Position numbers and translations under genes: made by a program. From Vreelandella rituensis (GTDB taxonomy: Bacteria; Pseudomonadota; Gammaproteobacteria; Pseudomonadales; Halomonadaceae), in NCBI RefSeq assembly GCF_003336665.1, contig NZ_QPIJ01000027.1:1-51737 (forward strand): DNA of 51,737 nt, read 5' to 3'. Below, in pieces: positions 42,806 through 51,737 of this stretch. How positions within the stretch are numbered: position 1 is the first letter of the stretch; every line of letters begins with the position of its first letter. The notes below the pieces were generated by a model, which searched no databases, had not been told where the DNA came from, and was given only the letters and a program-made list of their open reading frames with translations.

Positions 42806-43896
42806 AAAACAAACAACAAGGTGCCGCACTCATTATCGTTCTCGCCCTTTTGTCCGGCTCACTAATGATCGGTATTTCTGGCATGAACTCCGCGCTGATT
42901 GATGAACGACTGGCTGGGAATTATAGAGCGGCGGCGTTGGCGCAGATGAATGCAGAGAGAGCGGCATCAGAGGCATCAACTGATGAAAGCTTCGATAATC
43001 CCACGTACTGGGCTAGCAATGCGAATGCTGATGATAGCGAATTAGCGTCATCGTCCTGGAAAGAGATGATTAAAGAAAAAAGCTATAAAAAATTAAAAGA
43101 GGATTATCCATTAGAGATAGTCGATGAAGCTATTTGTGATAGCGGCGAAGATAGCTATAGCAGATGTTTATACTTTCCTGTTGTTATAAATGGATCAGAA
43201 TATTACGTAGTTGCCATGGGTGCGGTTGAAGATGAAGAAGGAAATAGTATTGCCGAAAGTGAGCCTTTTTTTTTGAAATTTGATTATAACGAAATTAAAA
43301 ATAGTCCAGCTATTGATGAATTTATTGATAATATTTTAGGCTTGGGTGATGGTATAACCACTTTTAATAAAGAAGTGTTTTCATCATCAAATAATGATAA
43401 AGCAGAAAATTGGAAAGAATTGATAGTTAATGTAAATTCAAGTGATTTTTTTGCAGAGGATGATGATTTCTTAAGCTTTGTTGAAGAATTAAGGCAGTCT
43501 CCTAAGGTTAATTATTTTTCTAGCCTCAGTAGTAATGAGTTGAGTAATTACAATAATAGTATTGTTGTTGTAGAGGAAGATTTTAGTTGGAATGGTAGCA
43601 ATAGTTTTGAAGGCATTTTGATTTTGTTAGGGAAGGGTGAAAGTGGGAATGAAAACAGTAAAAATAAATCAGGATTTAGCTATAACGGAGGTGGAAATGG
43701 AAGCTTTAAAGGCAGTGTTGTGCATATTCCGTATGAGACTGATGAAGAAGGCTTGAAATTTTTAAGTCCAAAAATAGATGTAAGTGGCGGCAATGGTAAT
43801 TTTGAGTTTGATGAAACTGTAATTGATGGTTTAAAAGGCGATGGCGGTGGAGGTAGTGGAGGAGATTTTGGTATACAACGTTGGGAATGGGAGTGA
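42802..43896 (+). CDS. pilX: Type IV pilus assembly protein PilX-like
   Basis: 364 aa, starting MKNKQQGAALIIVLALLSGS, the PilX N-terminal helix with a QQG-A processing site. Residues 40-364 are unusual: long, acidic, Ser/Asn-rich, with glycine-rich beta-like segments (SGFSYNGGGNGSFKGSV, DVSGGNGNFEFDETV) typical of larger PilX proteins, perhaps an adhesin-like tip domain. AT content is very high. No pilY1 follows; trpS begins 68 bp later. Confidence 0.82.
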   Translation: MKNKQQGAALIIVLALLSGSLMIGISGMNSALIDERLAGNYRAAALAQMNAERAASEASTDESFDNPTYWASNANADDSELASSSWKEMIKEKSYKKLKEDYPLEIVDEAICDSGEDSYSRCLYFPVVINGSEYYVVAMGAVEDEEGNSIAESEPFFLKFDYNEIKNSPAIDEFIDNILGLGDGITTFNKEVFSSSNNDKAENWKELIVNVNSSDFFAEDDDFLSFVEELRQSPKVNYFSSLSSNELSNYNNSIVVVEEDFSWNGSNSFEGILILLGKGESGNENSKNKSGFSYNGGGNGSFKGSVVHIPYETDEEGLKFLSPKIDVSGGNGNFEFDETVIDGLKGDGGGGSGGDFGIQRWEWE

Positions 43897-43964
43897 AATT
43901 TCTTGTGTAGTATCATGGTTTTTCAAGCCATCCATCAGCAAATATTGCGAGCTAAAAATTCTAA

Positions 43965-44987
43965 ATGAGTGAGCATACCAAAACCCGCGTTCTTACCGGC
44001 ATCACCACCACCGGTACCCCCCACCTTGGCAACTACGTCGGGGCGATCAAGCCGGCGATTGAAGCCAGCCAGGATTCCAACGTCCAGTCGTTCTACTTTC
44101 TGGCCGATTATCACGCCCTGATCAAATGCCAGAACCCCAAGCGGGTGCAGGAATCCCGTCTGGAAAGCGCCGCCACCTGGCTGGCGTTGGGGCTGGATAC
44201 CGACAATGCGATCTTCTATCGTCAGTCGGACATTCTGGAAATTCCCGAACTCACCTGGATGCTTTCCTGTGTGTGCGCCAAGGGCTTGATGAACCGCGCC
44301 CATGCCTATAAAGCTGCTGTGGCGGAAAACGAAGCGGCGGAAAATCAGGATGCCGATAAGGGCATCACCATGGGGCTGTTCGGTTACCCGGTGCTGATGG
44401 CGGCGGATATCCTGATGTTCAACGCCAACAAGGTGCCGGTGGGACGCGATCAGATTCAGCACATCGAGATGGCCCGCGATATCGCCGGGCGCTTCAATCA
44501 CCTCTACAAGGGTCAGTATTTCACCTTGCCGGAAGCCGTGGTCGATGAAAAAGTCGAAGTGCTGGCCGGGCTGGACGGGCGTAAGATGTCCAAGAGTTAC
44601 AACAACACCATTCCGCTGTTCGTCCCCGAGAAAAAGCTCCAGAAACTGGTTCGCAAGATCAAGACCAACTCCCTTGAGCCCGGTGAACCCAAGGACCCGG
44701 ATAGCTGCACCCTGTTCCAGATCTACTCGGCGTTCGCCACCGCCGAGGAAACCGCTGCCATGCGTACCGACTATGTAAACGGCATCGGCTGGGGTGTAGC
44801 CAAGGATCGCGTTTTCGAGTATTTGAATGAGCACCTGCGTGAGCCACGCGAGCGCTACAACAGCTTGCTGGAAGATCCTGCGCATATCGAAAACGTGCTG
44901 CATAAAGGCGCCGAGCGAGCACGGGCCGAGGCGGCAACCACCATGGAGCATCTGCGCGCTACGGTGGGCCTGGGGCGCTTCGTCTAA
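43965..44987 (+). CDS. trpS: Tryptophanyl-tRNA synthetase
   Basis: 340 aa class I synthetase. The HIGH equivalent TPHLGNY and the KMSKS motif (GRKMSKSYNN) are intact, with GYPVLMAADILMF and VGRDQIQHIE. Base composition returns to host values at once. Comparable in length to E. coli TrpS (334). Confidence 0.97.
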   Translation: MSEHTKTRVLTGITTTGTPHLGNYVGAIKPAIEASQDSNVQSFYFLADYHALIKCQNPKRVQESRLESAATWLALGLDTDNAIFYRQSDILEIPELTWMLSCVCAKGLMNRAHAYKAAVAENEAAENQDADKGITMGLFGYPVLMAADILMFNANKVPVGRDQIQHIEMARDIAGRFNHLYKGQYFTLPEAVVDEKVEVLAGLDGRKMSKSYNNTIPLFVPEKKLQKLVRKIKTNSLEPGEPKDPDSCTLFQIYSAFATAEETAAMRTDYVNGIGWGVAKDRVFEYLNEHLREPRERYNSLLEDPAHIENVLHKGAERARAEAATTMEHLRATVGLGRFV

Positions 44988-45038
44988 CAACTGTTTGTTG
45001 CCCGTCACAAAAGTTTGCTCCCTATCATAGCCAAGAAA

Positions 45039-45067
45039 ATGATGCCTGAACCTGAAGCAGGCATCAT
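45039..45067 (+). terminator. Hairpin after trpS
   Basis: Perfect 10-bp stem ATGATGCCTG / CAGGCATCAT with a 9-nt loop, followed by only a weak T-run; probable terminator. Confidence 0.6.
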
Positions 45068-45167
45068 CTCTATTGGTTGGGTGGCGTGATACATTATTGA
45101 AAGGCGCCACGAAAGAGCGTCATATGTATCGAACCGGCCCAACTGCCCGCAGATAGAGAGTGTCTTC

Positions 45168-46847
45168 ATGACGACCAAGAACAAACGCCCCTTATATACC
45201 CCCTATGCCGGCCCCTCATTGCTGGAAATGCCGCTGCTCAACAAAGGCAGCGCTTTCACCCAAGAAGAGCGGCTGGCGTTCAACCTGATTGGTCTGTTGC
45301 CGCAAAAAGTGGAAACCATCGAGGACCAGCTGGAGCGGGTCTATCGCCAATACCAGCAATGTCATGATGACCTTGAACGCCATATCCATTTGCGGGCAGT
45401 TCAGGATGACAACGAGACGTTGTATTTTCGTATGGTATCGCAACACCTTGAGGAGATGCTGCCGATCATCTATACGCCGACGGTCGGTAGGGCGTGTCAG
45501 GAGTTTTCCAATATCTATCGTAATCATCGGGGGCTGTTCATCAGTTACCAGGATCGCGAGCACATGGAAGATATCCTGCGCAGTGCAACCAAGGACAACG
45601 TCAAGGTGATCGTGGTAACCGATGGGGAGCGTATCCTGGGCCTAGGCGATCAGGGCATCGGGGGAATGGGCATTCCTATCGGGAAACTGGCGCTCTACAC
45701 CGCCTGCGGGGGGATCAGCCCAGCCTACACCTTGCCGATCATGCTCGATGTGGGCACCAACAACCAGACGCTGCTGGATGACCCCATGTACATGGGCTGG
45801 CGCCGCGAGCGTGTTGGCCAGGAAGACTACGATGCTTTCATGGAGGAATTCATCACTGCGGTGAAGCGGCGCTGGCCGAATGTGCTGCTGCAGTTCGAAG
45901 ATTTCGCGCAAGCCAATGCCATGCCGCTTCTGGAACGCTACCGCGATGAGCTCTGCTGCTTCAACGACGACGTCCAGGGCACGGCCTCGGTGGTTGTGGG
46001 GACCTTGATGGCGGCGTGCCAGGCGCGCGGTGAAACCATTGCCGATCAGCGTGTGGTGTTTGTGGGCGGCGGCTCGGCGGGCTGCGGTATCGCCGAGCAG
46101 GTAGTGGTGGCCATGCAGGCGCAAGGGCTCTCGGAAAGCTCCGCTCGCCAGCGTATAGGCATGGTGGACCGCGATGGCCTGATGACCACCGACCAGGCGT
46201 GGCAGCGCGACTTTCAGCGCCGCCTGGCCCACGACTCGGCCCTGGTGGCTGAATGGAATGGCCAAGGGCTGGAAGAGACCATTGCCCAGCTCAAGCCGAC
46301 TGTGTTGATCGGGGTTTGCGGCCGTAAGGGCGTCTTTACCGAGTCGGTGGTGCGTACCATGCATGCCGGTTGCGAACATCCCGTGATCATGCCGCTTTCC
46401 AATCCGACCTCTCAAGCGGAAGCGTTGCCGGAAGACGTCATCCGTTGGACCGAGGGCAAGGCATTGGTCGCCACCGGCAGCCCCTTTGCACCGGTGGTAT
46501 ACGAGGGGCGTACCTATCCTATCGCTCAGTGCAATAATGCGTATATCTTCCCCGGTATCGGCCTGGGCGTGGTGGCGGCCAAGGCATCCCGCGTGACTGA
46601 CGACATGTTGATGAGTGCATCCAGGGCGTTGGCGCGCGAAGCACCGCTGGTCAAGGAGGGTAAAGGCAGCTTGTTGCCGCCCTTGTCGCGTATCAAGGAA
46701 ATCAGCAAGTCGATTGCCTTTGAAGTGGCCGCGCAGGCGCAGCAAAACGGGGTGGCCTTGAAAACCGGCGGCACCGAGCTGCGTAATGCCATTGAGCGTG
46801 CCAGCTGGACTCCCGAGTACCGTGAGTACCGGCGTCGCGCTTACTGA
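45168..46847 (+). CDS. maeA: NAD-dependent malic enzyme MaeA (SfcA)
   Basis: 559 aa (E. coli MaeA 565). Oxidative decarboxylation of malate to pyruvate with NAD+. N-terminal [43 protein letters not shown], metal site QFEDFAQ and [12 protein letters not shown], and the nucleotide fold [16 protein letters not shown]. Monocistronic; ends convergent with acnA. Confidence 0.95.
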   Translation: MTTKNKRPLYTPYAGPSLLEMPLLNKGSAFTQEERLAFNLIGLLPQKVETIEDQLERVYRQYQQCHDDLERHIHLRAVQDDNETLYFRMVSQHLEEMLPIIYTPTVGRACQEFSNIYRNHRGLFISYQDREHMEDILRSATKDNVKVIVVTDGERILGLGDQGIGGMGIPIGKLALYTACGGISPAYTLPIMLDVGTNNQTLLDDPMYMGWRRERVGQEDYDAFMEEFITAVKRRWPNVLLQFEDFAQANAMPLLERYRDELCCFNDDVQGTASVVVGTLMAACQARGETIADQRVVFVGGGSAGCGIAEQVVVAMQAQGLSESSARQRIGMVDRDGLMTTDQAWQRDFQRRLAHDSALVAEWNGQGLEETIAQLKPTVLIGVCGRKGVFTESVVRTMHAGCEHPVIMPLSNPTSQAEALPEDVIRWTEGKALVATGSPFAPVVYEGRTYPIAQCNNAYIFPGIGLGVVAAKASRVTDDMLMSASRALAREAPLVKEGKGSLLPPLSRIKEISKSIAFEVAAQAQQNGVALKTGGTELRNAIERASWTPEYREYRRRAY

Positions 46848-46880
46848 TTGGATTTTCCTGTTGTAGATAAAATACTGTAG

Positions 46881-46908
46881 ACAAAAAACCCCCACCGAGG
46901 TGGGGGTT
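46881..46908 (-). terminator. acnA terminator (shared region with maeA)
   Basis: Stem AACCCCCAC/GTGGGGGTT, and on the minus strand a T6 run follows, so it terminates leftward acnA transcription. Confidence 0.85.
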
Positions 46909-46931
46909 GCAAGCATTGGCAAGTTCTTACT

Positions 46932-49667
46932 TCAGGCTGCGCCGATCATCTTGCGCAGCACGTAGTGGAGGATACCACCATGGCGGTAGTAAGCCAGCTC
47001 GTCGGCGGTATCAATTCGGCACTTGGCTTCAACGGTCGTTTCCCCATCGGCACCTTCGATAATCACATTGACCGTCCCCCCGGGCGTTAAATCCGCCAAT
47101 CCAGCGATGGAAATCTTTTCATCACCGGTCAGGCCCAGGCTTTTGCGGTCCTTGCCTTCGGGAAATTGCAGCGGGACCACGCCCATGCCGATCAGGTTGG
47201 ACCGGTGGATACGTTCAAAGGATTCAGCCAGCACGGCACGTACCCCAAGCAGCCGCGTACCCTTGGCCGCCCAGTCACGGCTGGAACCGGTGCCGTATTC
47301 CTTGCCCGCGATCACGACCAGAGGGGTGCCTTCTTCGGCGTACTTCATTGCCGCGTCATAGATCGGCATCTGTTCGCCTGAGGGCACGTGACGGGTTTCA
47401 CCACCCACGACGTCTTCGAGCATTTCATTTCTGATACGCACATTGGCAAAGGTGCCGCGCATCATGACTTCGTGGCTGCCGCGGCGAGAACCGTAGGAGT
47501 TGAAATCCACCGGCTTGACGCCGTGCTCTTGAAGATAGCGCCCGGCGGGGCTGTCGGGTTTGATCGCCCCGGCGGGGGAGATATGGTCGGTGGTCACGGA
47601 GTCGCCGAGCATGGCCAGCACGCGGGCGTTGCTGACGTCTTCGATCGCATCGGGTTCGCGGCCCATGCCCTCAAAGAACGGCGGGTGCTGAATGTAGGTG
47701 GATTCCGGCCACTGGTAGACCTTGCTTTCAGGCACATTGATCGCTTTCCAGACGGCATCGCCCTCGAACACTTCGGCATATTCCTTGCGGAACATCTCGG
47801 TGTTGACCTTTTCCACGGCCTCGGCGATCTCCGCCTGACTGGGCCAGATATCCTTGAGATAGACGGGGTTGCCGTCGCTGTCGTTGCCCAGCGGCTCCTG
47901 AGTGAGGTCACGACGCATGTTGCCGGCCAAGGCATAAGCCACCACCAAGGGGGGCGAGGCCAGCCAGTTGGTCTTGACCATCGGATGGATGCGCCCTTCG
48001 AAATTACGGTTGCCCGAAAGTACCGAGGCCACCGTGAGATCGCCTTTTTCAATGGCTTCGTCAATGGCTTCCGGGAGCGGACCGGAGTTGCCGATACAGG
48101 TGGTGCAGCCGTAGCCGACTAGATTGAAGCCCAGGGCGTTGAGATCTTCGGTAAACCCGGCGGCGGCGAGGTAATCGGTGACCACCTTGGAACCCGGGGC
48201 CAGGGAGGTCTTGACCCAAGGCTTGGTGGAGAGACCCTTTTCGCGGGCTTTGCGCGCCACGAGCCCGGCGGCCATCATGACGCTGGGGTTTGAGGTATTG
48301 GTACAGGAGGTAATGGCGGCGATCACCACTGCGCCAGGGTCGAGATGGAAGGTGTTGCCCTCGAGATTGACTTCCTGGCTGTCGGTATGCGAAAGGCTTC
48401 GCTCGGCACCTACCGCGGCTTGACCACCGCCCTCAGAAAGTAGCTTGCCTTTTTCCGTGGAGGAAAGCTTGGCGTCATCGGACATGACGCCTTCGAACGC
48501 CGTTTGCATGTCTTTCAGCGCGACACGATCCTGTGGCCGCTTGGGCCCGGCCAGGCTGGCTTCGACCTCACTCATGTCCAGTTGCAGGCTATCGCTGAAA
48601 ACCGGCTCATCCCCGGGCTCGCGCCACAGCCCCTGGGCTTTGCTGTAGGCTTCGACCAGCGCGACCTGTTCATCTTCGCGGCCGGTCAGGCGCAGGTAAT
48701 TCAGGGTTTCCGCATCGACCGGGAAAAACCCACAGGTGGCGCCGTATTCCGGTGCCATGTTGGCGATCGTGGCGCGGTCGGCGAGCGGCAGGTCGTCGAG
48801 ACCGTCACCATAGAACTCCACGAACTTGCCCACCACCCCTTTGCTGCGCAACATCTGGGTTACGGTGAGCACCAGGTCGGTGGCGGTGATCCCTTCCTTG
48901 AGCTTGCCGGTCAATTTGAAGCCGACCACCTCGGGGATCAACATGGAAATCGGCTGACCCAGCATGGCGGCTTCAGCCTCGATGCCGCCCACACCCCAGC
49001 CGAGTACGCCCAGGCCGTTGATCATGGTGGTGTGGGAATCGGTACCTACCAGGGTGTCGGGGTAGGCAAAGGTCTTGTCGCCTTCTTGCTTGGTCCACAC
49101 CGTCCTGCCCAGATATTCCAGGTTGACCTGGTGGCAGATGCCGGTACCCGGCGGCACCACGCGGAAATTGTCGAAAGCATCCTGGCCCCAACGCAAGAAT
49201 TCGTAGCGTTCCCGGTTACGCTGCATTTCGATGTCGACGTTTTCCTGAAAGGCGTCAGAGTCACCGAAATTATCCACCATGACCGAGTGGTCGATAACCA
49301 GATCCACCGGGGAGAGGGGGTTGATCCTTGAAGGATCTTCGCCGAGCTTTTCCACCGCTGCACGCATCGAGGCAAGATCCACCACACCGGGAACGCCGGT
49401 GAAGTCCTGCATCAAAACCCGTGCCGGGCGGTAACCGATCTCGCGGGTCGAGCGGGCGTCTTTCTGCCAATCGACCAACGCCTGCATGTCGTCCTGGGAA
49501 ACACTTTCTTCGTCGACGAAACGCAGTTGGTTTTCCAGCAGTATCTTGAGGGTCTTGGGCAGCCGGTCGATATTGCCCAGTGTTTCGGCCGCTTGAGGAA
49601 GACTGTAGTAATGATAGGTAGTGCCACCTGCGTCGAGCGTATGCAGGGTATCGGGTATCTTGCTCAT
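46932..49667 (-). CDS. acnA: Aconitate hydratase A
   Basis: 911 aa IRP/AcnA-type aconitase. 4Fe-4S cysteines C455 ([10 protein letters not shown]), C521 and C524 ([14 protein letters not shown]); C-terminal swivel with [10 protein letters not shown]. Interconverts citrate and isocitrate. Strong AAGGAGAACTGC before ATG. Its leader contains three 16-bp tandem repeats. Monocistronic, divergent from trxB. Confidence 0.97.
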   Translation of the reverse strand: MSKIPDTLHTLDAGGTTYHYYSLPQAAETLGNIDRLPKTLKILLENQLRFVDEESVSQDDMQALVDWQKDARSTREIGYRPARVLMQDFTGVPGVVDLASMRAAVEKLGEDPSRINPLSPVDLVIDHSVMVDNFGDSDAFQENVDIEMQRNRERYEFLRWGQDAFDNFRVVPPGTGICHQVNLEYLGRTVWTKQEGDKTFAYPDTLVGTDSHTTMINGLGVLGWGVGGIEAEAAMLGQPISMLIPEVVGFKLTGKLKEGITATDLVLTVTQMLRSKGVVGKFVEFYGDGLDDLPLADRATIANMAPEYGATCGFFPVDAETLNYLRLTGREDEQVALVEAYSKAQGLWREPGDEPVFSDSLQLDMSEVEASLAGPKRPQDRVALKDMQTAFEGVMSDDAKLSSTEKGKLLSEGGGQAAVGAERSLSHTDSQEVNLEGNTFHLDPGAVVIAAITSCTNTSNPSVMMAAGLVARKAREKGLSTKPWVKTSLAPGSKVVTDYLAAAGFTEDLNALGFNLVGYGCTTCIGNSGPLPEAIDEAIEKGDLTVASVLSGNRNFEGRIHPMVKTNWLASPPLVVAYALAGNMRRDLTQEPLGNDSDGNPVYLKDIWPSQAEIAEAVEKVNTEMFRKEYAEVFEGDAVWKAINVPESKVYQWPESTYIQHPPFFEGMGREPDAIEDVSNARVLAMLGDSVTTDHISPAGAIKPDSPAGRYLQEHGVKPVDFNSYGSRRGSHEVMMRGTFANVRIRNEMLEDVVGGETRHVPSGEQMPIYDAAMKYAEEGTPLVVIAGKEYGTGSSRDWAAKGTRLLGVRAVLAESFERIHRSNLIGMGVVPLQFPEGKDRKSLGLTGDEKISIAGLADLTPGGTVNVIIEGADGETTVEAKCRIDTADELAYYRHGGILHYVLRKMIGAA

Positions 49668-50947
<1,280 letters not shown>

Positions 50948-50983
50948 GTCGCTGAATCACTCTGAATGCCCAGCAAACAAGAC

Positions 50984-51536
50984 TCAAGGCGGGCAGGGAA
51001 TGTCCGCCTTTATCCTCACACGGCCAAGTTGGCTGAGTATCACCTCGCTGCCGTTACCTTGGGCGGGGCAGACCGTAAAGCGGCCATTGTAGCAACTGGC
51101 ATGACCTAGAATGCCATAGCGCATACGCTTCCATTCGCGGTTGTAGGTGACGGTGACATTGGGTGTGGCTGGAAGTGTGCGCAAGATGGTGTCAGCACTG
51201 AACTCATCGTTTCCGCTCGGGTCGTCAACGATCACCAAGGGGCCGCTCCAGTCGTTTTCACAGGCATCGCCTTTTGCGTTCGCCGGGCAGAGGGTAATCT
51301 TGCTCTGGCGGGTAATGGCCGTATTGCGTACCAGTGAAAGCGCCTTCTTGATTCGCATTACCTCGCTGCTGAGTACGGTTCTCTCCCCCCAAGGCTTGAA
51401 AGCTGGGAATGCCCCAGGTCGCTATAATGGCGACCAACGACAGAACGACCAGAAGCTCGATCAAGGTCAGGCCATATTGAGCATGGTTGCAGCTCTTTGG
51501 GTATGTGCAGCTCTTTGAGTATGGCTTGTCGAACAT
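50984..51536 (-). pseudogene. fimT: FimT/GspH-type pseudopilin split by a frameshift
   Basis: The N-terminal part (ATG at 51536, GGGAG 6 nt upstream) has a pilin leader and LTLIELLVVLSLVAIIATWGIPSFQALG; the C-terminal part continues in the next frame as GERTVLSSEVMRIKKALSLV, RNTAITRQSKITLCPA and on to 50984. The change of frame falls at a run of six G (C6 at 51385-51390 on the plus strand); five G would restore one continuous GspH-domain protein of about 183 aa. Either a true frameshift, phase variation by slipped-strand mispairing, or an assembly error. Confidence 0.85.
50986..51012 (+). terminator. trxB terminator
   Basis: AAGGCGG (50986-50992) / CCGCCTT (51004-51010), then TTTAT. It lies in the 3' end of the convergent FimT-like pseudogene. 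Confidence 0.75.
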
Positions 51537-51737
51537 GCGTAACTCCCGGAAACTTGACCTGGCCTTCGCTGGGGTTATCTAAAAGCGCGTAATACCTCTT
51601 CCTGAGTCGCGTAGCACGAAGGGCGTATAGGGACTCTTCCCCGGTTGCAAGCGCCGATGTCTGAAAAACGTAAGCCGATGCGTGCGTATAGTCGGTCTTA
51701 GTGGGGTAGCTAACCCCTGACCCTAATGAATGACGCG
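51537..51737. other. Window end without recognisable gene
   Basis: 201 bp; nothing supported. It would contain the promoter of the FimT-like gene. Confidence 0.5.

Noticed and set aside
47388..48122. Long plus-strand open frame inside acnA
   Set aside because: Shadow of acnA; no start signal and no recognisable domain.

Overview
The window looks like a chromosome segment of a moderately GC-rich gammaproteobacterium, most likely a member of the Halomonadaceae (inference from protein character and gene order; no search was run). The core run ispB / rplU-rpmA-obgE-proB-rpsT-murJ-ribF-ileS-lspA-fkpB-ispH followed by minor-pilin genes is the order known from Pseudomonas aeruginosa and relatives.

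Region by region. (1) 1-2934: molybdenum-cofactor operon moaB(partial)-moeA-53-aa ORF-moaA, joined by ATGA overlaps. (2) 2944-8848: a leftward AsmA-family/BON-lipoprotein pair, an AT-rich spacer, and two rightward paralogous secreted proteins full of Arg/Asp/Gln/Trp repeats. (3) 8899-11923: a leftward three-gene ABC importer of the phosphonate/putative-selenate type with a double-domain permease. (4) 12006-18315: PAP2 phosphatase, a carboxymuconolactone-decarboxylase-like protein, and a TetR regulator divergent from an RND efflux pair across a 34-bp perfect palindrome. (5) 18414-27475: a 9-kb integrated island bounded by a 51-bp exact direct repeat of the 3' half of tRNA-Pro(CGG). It carries a tyrosine integrase, an AlpA-like regulator, a Toprim primase/ATPase, a ribbon-helix-helix regulator, many small overlapping ORFs and a terminal two-gene module directly behind a near-consensus LexA (SOS) box. 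No capsid, tail, terminase or conjugation gene is recognisable, so it resembles a phage satellite or a minimal integrative element. (6) 27427-43896: tRNA-Pro, ispB, the conserved ribosomal/translation/isoprenoid block, and a minor-pilin operon whose variable parts are strikingly AT-rich. Between rpsT and murJ lies a 472-bp non-coding, densely hairpinned insert that looks like a stand-alone HEARO/omega-RNA-type element without its IscB protein. (7) 43965-51737: trpS, NAD-malic enzyme, aconitase A (with three 16-bp tandem repeats in its leader), thioredoxin reductase, and a FimT-like pseudopilin gene broken at a G6 tract.

The features most worth following up are the orphan omega-RNA-like insert, the SOS-linked tRNA-Pro island, the tandem repeat-protein pair, and the mosaic pilin operon lacking pilY1.
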